From Teichococcus aerophilus (GTDB taxonomy: Bacteria; Pseudomonadota; Alphaproteobacteria; Acetobacterales; Acetobacteraceae), in the NCBI RefSeq assembly GCF_014490485.1, contig NZ_JACTVA010000052.1, positions 1 to 35,500 on the forward strand: 35,500 bases of DNA. Reading direction: 5' to 3'. How positions within the stretch are numbered: the stretch's first letter is position 1; each line of letters starts with the position of its first letter. The position numbers and the translations under genes were made by a program. The notes under the pieces were generated by a model. The model was not told the origin of the DNA. It ran no database searches and saw only the letters and a list, made by a program, of their open reading frames with translations. Positions 7,100 to 16,007 of this stretch are shown here, piece by piece.

Positions 7100-8419
7100 T
7101 CAGAATTCGCGAAGATTCTCGCGCAGGGTGGCGTGGGTGTAGCCGGTGCGGGTCAGGCCGCGGGCTTGCAGGGCGGGGATCAGGCCGTCGGCCACTTCGG
7201 CCACCACGCGGCGGCTGACATCGCCCATGGAGAACAGGAAGCCGTCGCCGCCGACTTCCTGCATCACTTCGTCCATCCGCGCGGCGATGGTTTCCACGGT
7301 GCCGCACAGGTCGACGGAGAGGCCGGTGCCGCTGTAGTCGGTGAAGGCCTGGCGGAGGGTCTTGCCGCCGGCGCCCATCTTCTTCAGCGTATCCAGGTTC
7401 TGTTGGTGGCCGTTGGTGCGGAGGCCTTCCTCGATCGGCTTGTCCAGGTCGAAGCTGGCGAAGTCGATGTTGGTCACCTTGCTGAAATGCGCCAGGCGCT
7501 GGGCGATCTTGGCATCGGCGTTGGCCAGGCGCTGCAGGCGGCGTTCCTCGGCGTGCTGGGCGCTTTCGCCGATGATGGGGTTCACCAGGAACAGCACTTT
7601 GATGTCGTCCGGGTTGCGGCCCATGGCGGCGGCGCGGGCGCGGATATCGTTGCGATAGGCCTTCATCGCCTCGATGCCCTTGGGGTTGGCGACGATGGTC
7701 TCGCCATGCGTCGCGGCGAATTGCCGGCCGCGGGCGGAGCCGCCTGCCTGCGCGATGACCGGCCGCCCCTGGATGCAGGGCCCGGAGTTGAGCGGGCCGC
7801 GGGAGCTGTACCACTGGCCTTTGAAGTCCACGCTGCGGACCTTGGTGTGGTCCACCAGCACGCCGCTCTCCCGGTCCGCCACCAGGGCGCCGGGTTCCCA
7901 CGAATCCCACAGGGCGTTGGCGCAGGCCATGTATTCGTCGGCCATGTCGTAACGCAGGTCGTGTTCTGGCAGGCCGTCCAGCCCGTAGTTGCGGGCGGCC
8001 ATGTCGCTGCTGCCCGTGACCATGTTCCACGCCGCGCGGCCGCCGGAGACCTGGTCCAGCGTCGCCATCATGCGGGCCAGGAGGTAGGGGTGGTGGGTGA
8101 AGGTGGCGAGGGTGGTGGCGACGCCGATATGCTTCGTCGCCGCGAAGAGCAGGGTGGAGACGATGGCGGGGTCCTGCCGCGGCACGGACAGGCCGTGCTT
8201 CAGGTAGATCTCGCGCGATCCGCCATAGGCTTCGCCGACATAGGAGCTGTCTTCGACCAGAATATAATCGAAGCAGGCGCGTTCCAGCGCCTGGGCCATG
8301 TCGATGAACAGGCTGGGGTACATCCACTCCCGGCCGATATTGCCGGTCCAGGGCTCACCCCAGGCCTGTACGCTGGAACCTTGCAGGAACCAGCCAAGAT
8401 GAAAAGGTCGTGCAGTCAT
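7100..8419 (-). CDS. NtaA/SnaA/DmoA-type FMN-dependent monooxygenase
   Basis: This is a 439-aa flavin-dependent monooxygenase of the bacterial luciferase-like superfamily, NtaA/DmoA branch. Such enzymes use FMNH2 from a separate reductase to cleave C-N or C-S bonds (nitrilotriacetate, dimethyl sulfide, modified cysteines). Visible features are the N-terminal FHLGWFLQGSSVQAWGEPWT, ATTLATFTHHPYLLARMMAT, DQVSGGRAAWNMVTG with S-(D/E)-M-AARN-(Y/F)-G next to it, and PVIAQAGGSARGRQFAA. The start at 8419 has GGAGG upstream. A longer in-frame ORF to 8590 runs into repeat copy d and is spurious. The amino-acid ABC genes lie upstream on the same strand, separated by repeat d. A Bacillus YxeK/YtnJ-like role on a sulfur amino acid is plausible but inferred. 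Confidence 0.92.
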   Translation of the reverse strand: MTARPFHLGWFLQGSSVQAWGEPWTGNIGREWMYPSLFIDMAQALERACFDYILVEDSSYVGEAYGGSREIYLKHGLSVPRQDPAIVSTLLFAATKHIGVATTLATFTHHPYLLARMMATLDQVSGGRAAWNMVTGSSDMAARNYGLDGLPEHDLRYDMADEYMACANALWDSWEPGALVADRESGVLVDHTKVRSVDFKGQWYSSRGPLNSGPCIQGRPVIAQAGGSARGRQFAATHGETIVANPKGIEAMKAYRNDIRARAAAMGRNPDDIKVLFLVNPIIGESAQHAEERRLQRLANADAKIAQRLAHFSKVTNIDFASFDLDKPIEEGLRTNGHQQNLDTLKKMGAGGKTLRQAFTDYSGTGLSVDLCGTVETIAARMDEVMQEVGGDGFLFSMGDVSRRVVAEVADGLIPALQARGLTRTGYTHATLRENLREF

Positions 8420-8563
8420 TCGTACGCCTCCGGTAGCGCGCCGGAGAGGCACGCGAATCTGGGCCGTGAATGAACAGGTCGTCCGCCTCCCGAGACGGTA
8501 GAGCGCTCTGGAGTGGCGCCGTTGTTCTTGGCGAGAGTTGTCCGGCAATGGGGCGGGGTTGGC

Positions 8564-8822
8564 AAGATTGGGGGGAATGAATTCCCCCAAACCCCCCTTC
8601 TTTTTCTTCCTTGGTGTTTTTCGGGTGTGGCTGTTGTGGCGTTGCGCCTTGGTCAGACGAACGGGTTGCGCCGAGGGACGGAGTTCCCCGGCGACTGCGG
8701 GTTCAACTCGTGTGGCCTGTTTTATTCATAAAAGGCTGCTGATCCCGTGCACCGCTCCGGCCCGGAAGCCCGAACCCGGAGAAAGAAGAAGGGGGCCTGG
8801 GGGAATTCATTCCCCCAGCCTT
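8564..8822 (+). repeat. Intergenic hairpin repeat, copy d (forward, diverged)
   Basis: This is a 259-bp diverged copy, 14 nt from the stop of the downstream permease gene. The arms have switched to a longer stem: the right arm is CTGGGGGAA/TTCCCCCAG and the left is a TTGGGGG/CCCCCAA stem with one bulged G. The inward tracts have changed in step, to CCCCCCTTCTT and AAGAAGGGGG. The central hairpin is weakened but still recognisable (CGCCG...CGGCG). GGTTCAACTCGTGTGGCC precedes an AT-rich core. Confidence 0.8.
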
Positions 8823-8836
8823 ACATCCCCAAAGTA

Positions 8837-9511
8837 TCAGCCCCGCCCCGCCATCGCCTTGTTCTCCAGCCGCGACATCAGCCGCACCAGCGGCCACAGC
8901 AGCAGGAAATACGCCACCGCCGCCGCGACGATGGGGGAGGCGTTGTAGGTGACGTTCTGCGCCTGCCGCGCCTGGAACAGCAGTTCCGGCAGCGCCACGA
9001 CGCTGGCGATGGAGGTGAGCTTCACCACTTCCACGGTGTTGGAGATCAGGTCCGGCATCACGTTGCGCACGGCCTGCGGCAGCACGACGAAGGCCAGGGT
9101 CTGCGCCTGGGAGAGGCCGGTGGAGCGGGCGGCCTCGGTCTGGCCGCGTGGCACGCTGTCGATGCCGGCGCGCAGCACTTCGCCGTAATAGGCGCCGGTG
9201 TTGAGGAAGAAGCCGATGGCGACGGCGCCCCAGGCGCCGACATCCAACCCGGCGAAGGGCAAGCCGGCATAGAGGAATACCAGCAGCACCAGTGGCGGGA
9301 TGGCGCGGAACAGATCCACCCAGCCCGCGGCCAGGATACGCACCCAACGCAGCGGTGCGGTGGAGAGCAGGGCGAGGATGACGCCGCCGATCAGCCCCAG
9401 CGGCACCACCATGACGGCCAGCAGCAGCGTCTGCCACAGCCCGCGCCACAGGATGGGCGAGGCCTGGCTGATGATATCCAGGTTGAGGAAGGCTTGTACG
9501 AAATCGTCCAT
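8837..9511 (-). CDS. Polar amino-acid ABC transporter permease (second)
   Basis: This is an inner-membrane permease of the HisM/GlnP family, 224 aa, with about five hydrophobic helices. The ABC-interaction (EAA) region is visible as TEAARSTGLSQAQTLAFVVL followed by PQAVRNVMPDLISNTVEVVK. It is the last gene of a three-gene operon (ATPase, permease, permease) and starts 7 nt after the preceding stop codon, with GAGG upstream. It presumably forms a heterodimer with the product of 9519-10199. No binding-protein gene is adjacent. Substrates of this family are polar or sulfur-containing amino acids such as cystine. Confidence 0.93.
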   Translation of the reverse strand: MDDFVQAFLNLDIISQASPILWRGLWQTLLLAVMVVPLGLIGGVILALLSTAPLRWVRILAAGWVDLFRAIPPLVLLVFLYAGLPFAGLDVGAWGAVAIGFFLNTGAYYGEVLRAGIDSVPRGQTEAARSTGLSQAQTLAFVVLPQAVRNVMPDLISNTVEVVKLTSIASVVALPELLFQARQAQNVTYNASPIVAAAVAYFLLLWPLVRLMSRLENKAMAGRG

Positions 9512-9518
9512 GGGAACC

Positions 9519-10199
9519 TCAGCGCTTCCAGGCGAAGCGCGATTCGACCCAACGGCCGAAGGCGACGACGGGGATGAACAGGACCAGATAGGCGATCGCC
9601 CCCAGCATCAGCGGCGACGGGTTGGCCGAGAAGGACATCGCGCTCTGCGACGCGCCAAGGATCTCGGACACGCCGACGACCGAGCCGAGCGCCGTGCCCT
9701 TGGTGATGGCGATGGTACGGTTGGTCAGCGGCGGGATGGTGATGCGCAGCGCCTGCGGCACGACGACGTGGCGCAGCGTCTGCGTGAAGGTGAGGCCGGT
9801 GGAGCGGGACGCCTCCCACTGCCCTTTGTGGACGGAGGTGAGGCCGGCCCAGAAGATTTCCTCCGAGAAGGCCATCAGCACCAGGGTGAGGGAGAGCCAG
9901 GTGGCGGCGAAGCCGGAGAGGCCGAGCCCGGCGGCCGGCAGGCCGAAGAACAGCAGCACGATGATGACCAGCGGCGGCAGCGCGCGGAACAGGTCCACCA
10001 CGAAGATGATCAGCCAGTTCAGCGGCCGGATACCGAAGCTGCGCACCAGTGCCAGCGCCAGGCCGGAGGCGAGGCCGGCGACGACGATGAGCACCGCCAG
10101 CCACACGGTCAGGACGAAGCCCTGCGCGATCTGCGGCAGGTATTGCGCCATCACCTTCATGTTCAGGAAGGAGAAGGCGAAGTTCTCGAAGCCGGTCAT
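9519..10199 (-). CDS. Polar amino-acid ABC transporter permease (first)
   Basis: This is a 226-aa inner-membrane permease of the HisM/GlnP family. The EAA-type loop is visible as QWEASRSTGLTFTQTLRHVV then PQALRITIPPLTNRTIAITK, and several hydrophobic helices are clear, including FVLTVWLAVLIVVAGLASGL. The start codon is 2 nt beyond the ATPase stop codon, so translation is probably coupled. It works with the neighbouring permease and ATPase as an amino-acid importer. Confidence 0.93.
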   Translation of the reverse strand: MTGFENFAFSFLNMKVMAQYLPQIAQGFVLTVWLAVLIVVAGLASGLALALVRSFGIRPLNWLIIFVVDLFRALPPLVIIVLLFFGLPAAGLGLSGFAATWLSLTLVLMAFSEEIFWAGLTSVHKGQWEASRSTGLTFTQTLRHVVVPQALRITIPPLTNRTIAITKGTALGSVVGVSEILGASQSAMSFSANPSPLMLGAIAYLVLFIPVVAFGRWVESRFAWKR

Positions 10200-10201
10200 G
10201 G

Positions 10202-10957
<756 letters not shown>

Positions 10958-11006
10958 GAAGGCGGCGGTCCTGATTAACGGCTAGGCGATGGCAGAGAGT
11001 GATGGC

Positions 11007-11038
11007 AGGTGCCGGCGGGACCGGAAAGCCTGCCGGCA
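11007..11038. other. Inverted repeat in the divergent ABC/pepN intergenic region
   Basis: TGCCGGC followed by GG, a roughly 9-nt loop, then CC and GCCGGCA form an imperfect inverted repeat inside the 218-nt region between the divergent ABC ATPase and pepN starts. It could be an operator or a 5'-UTR hairpin. No regulator is linked to it in the sequence. Confidence 0.25.
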
Positions 11039-11175
11039 GACGGATCGGAAGGCCCGCCGCGTTTCATCAGGCAAGATTCATGCCGAAATAGCCGCAGACC
11101 CATGCTGGGCGTGGCCGCCCCATGGGGCCATAGTGGAGCATCTTCCCGAGCCACGATCCAGGCAGGACGAACCGC

Positions 11176-13830
11176 ATGACCGCCAGCACCACCGCCAGCA
11201 CCCCGGCCACCATCCGCCGCGAGGACTACACCCCGCCCGCCTTCCTGGTGGACACGGTGGAGCTGCACTTCGCCCTGCACCCCACCGCCACGCGCGTGCG
11301 CGCCCGGCTGGCCATGCGCCGCAATGGCGAGTCCCACGACCTGGAGCTGGATGGGGAGGAGCTGATGCTGCTCTCCGCCAGCATCGACGGCGTGGCGCTG
11401 CCGTCCTACCGCGTCGCCTCCCTCCCCTCCGGCGGGCTGCGGATCGAGGGCGTGCCGGACAGCTTCATGCTGGAGACGCTGGTAGAAATCTCGCCGGAGG
11501 CGAATTCGGAGCTGTCCGGCCTCTACCTCTCCGGCGGCAACTACTTCACGCAGTGCGAGGCGGAAGGGTTCCGCCGCATCACCTTCTTCCCCGACCGGCC
11601 GGACGTGATGTCGCGCTACAGCGTCACCATCGAGGCCGAGAAGACCGCCTGCCCGGTGCTGCTCTCCAACGGCAACCCGGCCGGCGGCGGGGAATTGCCC
11701 GATGGCCGCCACTGGGCGAAGTGGGAGGACCCGCACCCCAAGCCGTCCTACCTGTTCGCGCTGGTCGCCGGCGACCTGGTGGCGGTGCGCGACAGCTTCA
11801 CCACCCGCTCGGGCCGCGAGGTCGCGCTGGCGATCTATGTGCGGCAGGGGGACGAGGATGCCTGCGGCCATGCCATGGACAGCCTGAAGGCCTCCATGGC
11901 CTGGGACGAGACGGAGTACGGGCTGGAATACGACCTGGACGTGTTCAACATCGCCGCCGTGTCCGACTTCAACATGGGCGCGATGGAGAACAAGGGCCTC
12001 AACGTCTTCAACACCAAGTACATCCTGGCGCGGCCGGACACCGCCACCGATGCGGATTACGAGGGCATCGAGACCGTCGTCGCCCACGAGTACTTCCATA
12101 ACTGGACCGGCAACCGGGTGACCTGCCGGGACTGGTTCCAGCTCTCCCTGAAGGAGGGCCTCACCGTCTTCCGGGACCAGCATTTCTCCGAGTTCATGGG
12201 CAGCGCGGCGGTGAAGCGACTGGCCAATGTGCGCCGCCTGCGCGCTGCGCAGTTCCCCGAGGATGCCGGGCCGATGGCGCATCCGGTGCGGCCGGATTCC
12301 TACGTGGAAATCAACAACTTCTACACCGCCACGGTCTACCAGAAGGGGTCCGAGGTGGTGCGGATGATGCGGGAGCTGATCGGCCCCGCCAGCTTCCGCA
12401 AGGGCATGGACCTCTACATCGCCCGGCACGACAACCAGGCCGTGACGATCGAGGCATTCGTCGGCGCCATGCAGGATGCGTCCGGCATCGACCTCTCCCG
12501 CTTCGCCCGCTGGTACGCGCAGGCGGGCACGCCCGAGGTGACGGTCAGCGACAGTTTCGACGAGGCCACCGGCCGCTACACGCTCAGCCTCACCCAATCC
12601 ACGCCGCCGACGCCAGGGCAGCCCACCAAGCAGCCGGTGCCCATCCCGGTCGCCATGGGGCTGCTGGGGCCGGACGGCGCCGCGCTGCCCTTGCGCCTCA
12701 GCGGCGAGAATGCCGCCGAGGCGCCGGAGGAGCGGGTGCTGCTGCTGGAGGAAGCGAAGCAGGATTTCGTCTTCGAGGGCCTCGGCACCCAGAGGCCCGT
12801 CCCTTCCCTGCTGCGCGGCTATTCCGCGCCGGTGAAGCTGCACGGGCTGGGGCTGGAGACGCTGGGCTTCCTGGCGGCGAAGGACAGTGACCCGTTCGTC
12901 CGCTGGGAATCCGCGCAGCAATACGCCACGGCGGAGATGCTGCGGCTGGTGGCGGCCTACCGCGCGGGGCAGGAACCCACCCTGCCCGACGGCCTGGCCG
13001 GCATCTTCGCCGCGGTGCTGGAGCGGGCGGAGCAGGACCCGGCCTTCGCCGCCGAGGCGCTGGCCCTGCCTTCCGAGGATTTCGTCGCTGGGCAGATGAG
13101 GATCGCGGACCCGGAAGCCATCCACTTGGTACGGCAGGCGCTGCGGCGGCAGCTGGGCACCCGCTTCGCCAGCCGCTTCGCCGCGCTGCATGACAGCCTG
13201 GCCGATGCCGGGCCCTACCGCACGGATGGCGACAGCATCGGCCGCCGGGCGCTGCGCAATGCCGCGCTCACCTATCTGGGCCGCGCCGATGCGGGGGACG
13301 GACTAGCCCGCGCCCGCGTGCAATTCGCCGCCGGTGCCAACATGACGGACGTGCTGGCGGCCCTGCGCGTGCTGGTGGATTCGGAGGACCCGGCGCGCGA
13401 GGATGCGCTCGCCGCCTTCCACGCCAGTTGGCGGGCCGACCCGCTGGTGCTGGACAAGTGGTTCACGCTGCAGGCGGTCTCCACCCGGCCGGATACGCTG
13501 GCGGCGGTGCAGGCGCTGGCGAAGCACCCGGATTTCGACCTGCGGAACCCCAACCGCGTCCGCTCCCTGGTCGGCGCCTTCGCGGCCGGCAACCCGGCGC
13601 AGTTCCACGCGACCTCCGGCGAGGGCTACCGCTTCCTGGCGGAGATGGTGATCGCGCTGGACCCGGTGAACGCCCAGGTGGCGGCGCGCATCGTCTCGCC
13701 GCTTGGGGACTGGAAGCGTCAGTCACCCGATCGCGCGGCGATCATGCGGGCGGAGCTGGAGCGCATCCTGGCACTGCCGGGGCTGAGCAAGGGGACGTTC
13801 GAGAAGGTGTCCAAGTCGCTGGCGGCCTGA
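11176..13830 (+). CDS. pepN: Aminopeptidase N
   Basis: This is an M1-family zinc aminopeptidase of 884 aa, near the usual proteobacterial PepN length of about 870. It removes N-terminal residues from peptides in the cytoplasm. The substrate-binding motif GAMEN is at about 268-272. The zinc site HEYFH is at about 304-308, followed by NWTGNRVTCRDWFQLSLKEG, which carries the third zinc ligand. The PepN-type C-terminal helical domain is present (DFDLRNPNRVRSLVGAF, SPLGDWKRQ). AGGACGA lies upstream of the start. It is monocistronic and convergent with the TRAP operon. The long minus-strand ORF opposite it is an antisense artefact. Confidence 0.97.
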   Translation: MTASTTASTPATIRREDYTPPAFLVDTVELHFALHPTATRVRARLAMRRNGESHDLELDGEELMLLSASIDGVALPSYRVASLPSGGLRIEGVPDSFMLETLVEISPEANSELSGLYLSGGNYFTQCEAEGFRRITFFPDRPDVMSRYSVTIEAEKTACPVLLSNGNPAGGGELPDGRHWAKWEDPHPKPSYLFALVAGDLVAVRDSFTTRSGREVALAIYVRQGDEDACGHAMDSLKASMAWDETEYGLEYDLDVFNIAAVSDFNMGAMENKGLNVFNTKYILARPDTATDADYEGIETVVAHEYFHNWTGNRVTCRDWFQLSLKEGLTVFRDQHFSEFMGSAAVKRLANVRRLRAAQFPEDAGPMAHPVRPDSYVEINNFYTATVYQKGSEVVRMMRELIGPASFRKGMDLYIARHDNQAVTIEAFVGAMQDASGIDLSRFARWYAQAGTPEVTVSDSFDEATGRYTLSLTQSTPPTPGQPTKQPVPIPVAMGLLGPDGAALPLRLSGENAAEAPEERVLLLEEAKQDFVFEGLGTQRPVPSLLRGYSAPVKLHGLGLETLGFLAAKDSDPFVRWESAQQYATAEMLRLVAAYRAGQEPTLPDGLAGIFAAVLERAEQDPAFAAEALALPSEDFVAGQMRIADPEAIHLVRQALRRQLGTRFASRFAALHDSLADAGPYRTDGDSIGRRALRNAALTYLGRADAGDGLARARVQFAAGANMTDVLAALRVLVDSEDPAREDALAAFHASWRADPLVLDKWFTLQAVSTRPDTLAAVQALAKHPDFDLRNPNRVRSLVGAFAAGNPAQFHATSGEGYRFLAEMVIALDPVNAQVAARIVSPLGDWKRQSPDRAAIMRAELERILALPGLSKGTFEKVSKSLAA

Positions 13831-13859
13831 CGCCGGGGGCGCTGCCCCTGGACCCCGCT

Positions 13860-13878
13860 GGGGTGGCAGTGCCACCCC
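13860..13878. terminator. GC-rich hairpin after pepN
   Basis: GGGGTGGC and GCCACCCC form a perfect 8-bp stem with loop AGT, 30 nt beyond the pepN stop. It is flanked by GCTGCCCCTGGACCCCGCTG, a type of C-rich sequence common after genes in related genomes. There is no T tract, so termination by this hairpin alone is uncertain. Confidence 0.4.
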
Positions 13879-14049
13879 AGACCCCGCCGTCCGTTGGCGA
13901 GGCGCAGGGTTGCAGGCGATGGCGGAGTGCCGGCGGGCGTTCTGGATGGGGTCTGACGTGGGCGCCGCCGCTGCCGCTGGCTGGCACCAGCGGCGCGGCG
14001 CCATGCCAGGCGTCCTGAAACTGTATGTTTAGCCTCAGGTTTTCGAGGA

Positions 14050-14112
14050 TGCGGGAGGGGGCGGCGCCCCTCCCGCGCGGCCGGCAGGCGTGTCTTACTG
14101 CCTGCCGGGCCG
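14050..14112. terminator. Paired hairpins between pepN and the TRAP operon
   Basis: Two strong hairpins lie just beyond the dctM-type stop codon on the minus strand. The first pairs GCGGGAGGGG with CCCCTCCCGC. The second pairs GCCGGCAGGC with GCCTGCCGGGC, with one bulge, across a loop containing GTGTCTTACT. They occupy the 289-nt convergent region between pepN and the TRAP permease gene, which otherwise holds no gene. They probably serve as the 3' end of the TRAP transcript; this is inferred from position. Confidence 0.4.
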
Positions 14113-14119
14113 CGGGGCG

Positions 14120-15424
14120 TTACCCCAGCATCAGCCGCGGCAGGATGCTGACGATGCCCGGCACCGCCACCAGCAGGAACACGAAGGCCACCATGATCAG
14201 CAGGTAGGGCAAGGTCACGCGGGCGATGGTGCTGAGCGGCTGCTTCGTCAGCCCCTGGATGACGAACAGGTTGAAGCCGACAGGCGGCGTGATCTGCGCC
14301 ATCTCCACCGCGATGATGAGGTAGATGCCGAACCACAGCTTGTCGAAGCCGGCGGCGATGACGAGGGGCATGACGATCGGCAGCGTCATGACGATCATCG
14401 AGAAGCCATCGAGGAAGCAGCCCAGCACGAGGTAGAGCAGGGTGAGCACCACGATCAGCATCAGCGGCGAGAGGCCCCAGCCGGTCACCACTTCCGCGAC
14501 GAAGCGCGGCACGCCCAGGAAGGCGGCGACGTTGCCGAGGATGGAGGCGCCGAGCACGATCAACCCGATCATGCCGCAGGTCTGCACGGCGCCGAGGCCC
14601 ACGGCCTTCAGCGTCGGCCAGTTCAGCTCCCCCTGCAGGCCGCTGACGATCAGCGCGCCCAGCACGCCCACCGCGGCGGCCTCGGACGGCGTGGCGATGC
14701 CGGCATACATCGAGCCCAGCACGCAAAGGATGAGGAACAGCGTCGGCCCCAGCTCGCGCAGCGCGGCGAAGCGCTGGCCCCAGCTCATCCGCCGCTGCGC
14801 GCCATCGTCCGCCGGCAGCAGCTCCGGCCGCATCGTGGTGTGGATCATGATCCACGCCATGAAGCACATCGCCAGCAGGATGCCGGGCAGGAAGCCGGCG
14901 GTGAACAGGCGCAGCACCGATTCGTCCGCCAGCACGCCGTAGATGATCATCACGCTGGAGGGCGGGATGAGGAAGCCCAGCGTGCCGGCACCGGCCAGGC
15001 TGCCGATGGCGATGCGCTCGTCATAGCCGCGCTTGCGCAGCTCATCGAGCGCGATGCGCCCGACCACCTGCGTCGTCGCGGCGGAGGAGCCGGAGATGGC
15101 GGCGAAGATGGTGCAGCCGATGACGTTCACATGCAGCAGCCGCCCCGGCAGCAGCGCCGCCCAGGGCGAGAGGCCGTTGAACAGGGAGCGGGAGAGCTTG
15201 GTGCGGAACAGGAACTCACCCATCAGGATGAACAGGGGCAGCGCCACCAGTTCCGGCGTGGTGAGGATGTTGAAGGTGTACTGGCTGAGCAGCCGCTCCA
15301 CCGGGATGCTGCGGAAGCTCCATAGCAGGACCAGGGACGTGGCGATCAGCGTGATGCCGACCCAGGCGCCGAGCGCGAGCGCGCCGAACAGCGTGGCGAA
15401 GAGAACGCCGACAATGGCCGTCAT
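14120..15424 (-). CDS. dctM: TRAP transporter large permease
   Basis: DctM is the 12-helix membrane subunit of tripartite ATP-independent periplasmic transporters, which import organic acids with sodium. The protein is 434 aa, the usual length. Family motifs are visible: TPELVALPLFILMGEFLFRT near residue 56, ISGSSAATTQVVGRIALDEL, AGAGTLGFLIPPSSVMIIYG, TPSEAAAVGVLGALIV and MAQITPPVGFNLFVIQGLTK. Its ATG overlaps the dctQ stop (ATGA), so translation is coupled. It is the last gene of the dctP-dctQ-dctM operon. Confidence 0.96.
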   Translation of the reverse strand: MTAIVGVLFATLFGALALGAWVGITLIATSLVLLWSFRSIPVERLLSQYTFNILTTPELVALPLFILMGEFLFRTKLSRSLFNGLSPWAALLPGRLLHVNVIGCTIFAAISGSSAATTQVVGRIALDELRKRGYDERIAIGSLAGAGTLGFLIPPSSVMIIYGVLADESVLRLFTAGFLPGILLAMCFMAWIMIHTTMRPELLPADDGAQRRMSWGQRFAALRELGPTLFLILCVLGSMYAGIATPSEAAAVGVLGALIVSGLQGELNWPTLKAVGLGAVQTCGMIGLIVLGASILGNVAAFLGVPRFVAEVVTGWGLSPLMLIVVLTLLYLVLGCFLDGFSMIVMTLPIVMPLVIAAGFDKLWFGIYLIIAVEMAQITPPVGFNLFVIQGLTKQPLSTIARVTLPYLLIMVAFVFLLVAVPGIVSILPRLMLG

Positions 15425-16005
15425 TCGGCGACGCCCCCGGCCTTGAGCGATTCATCCTCGGTCGGCTGGCCCAGGATGACGCGCAGCAGGCGCGCCAGGA
15501 ACTGCAGCGCCAGCAGCGTGGCGCCGGCCGAGAGCAGCGCATCCGGAATCCACAGCGGCGTCAGGCTGCCGCTGGAGAGCTGGCCGAGATTCCAGGCGCG
15601 GATGGTGAAGCGGATGAGCGACCAGGCGAGGAAGCCGCTGACGCCGAGGGCGATGAGGGTGGAGACCACCTCCAGCAGCATCATGCCGGCGCCCCTGGCC
15701 TGCGCCAGCAGCAGCGTGACGCGGATATGCGAGCCGGCGCGCAGCCCGGCCGCCGCGCCGAACAGGAACACCGCCCCCATCAGGTAGGAGCTGTATTCCC
15801 AGGAGAAGCTGAGCCCGCCGGCGAAGGCCGGCATGAACTTGCCGAGCACCCCCATGCCGACTTCCACCAGGATGAGCACCAGCAGGGAGACCATGCACAG
15901 CACGGCGACGACCCCGGCGAACCCGCCGAGGCCATCCGTGATCCGCAACAGCGCCGTGAGCGGCGATGAAGCGGCGGGCGGCACGGTTGCCGTCCTCGTC
16001 GCCAA
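15421..16005 (-). CDS. dctQ: TRAP transporter small permease, TTG start
   Basis: This is the 194-aa small membrane subunit (DctQ) of the TRAP system, with four hydrophobic helices. Visible features include SLLVLILVEVGMGVLGKFMP, SFSWEYSSYLMGAVFLFGAA, then LRAGSHIRVTLLL, the typical DctQ core. No ATG lies at a sensible place. A TTG at 16005 starts two nucleotides beyond the dctP stop and has GGGAGG seven nucleotides upstream; that Shine-Dalgarno lies inside the end of dctP. A GTG seven codons in is a weaker alternative. The long in-frame ORF reaching 16434 overlaps dctP and is an artefact. Confidence 0.9.
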   Translation of the reverse strand: MATRTATVPPAASSPLTALLRITDGLGGFAGVVAVLCMVSLLVLILVEVGMGVLGKFMPAFAGGLSFSWEYSSYLMGAVFLFGAAAGLRAGSHIRVTLLLAQARGAGMMLLEVVSTLIALGVSGFLAWSLIRFTIRAWNLGQLSSGSLTPLWIPDALLSAGATLLALQFLARLLRVILGQPTEDESLKAGGVAE

Positions 16006-16007
16006 AC

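Noticed and set aside
3617-8822. CRISPR array
   Set aside because: The recurring units are 240-390 bp apart from one another by whole genes and contain no short direct repeats with regular spacers.
10975-13191. Long minus-strand open frame (738 codons) opposite pepN
   Set aside because: It is entirely antisense to a clearly recognisable PepN, has low-complexity Arg/Gly/His-rich translation and no family motif; this is expected in very GC-rich DNA.
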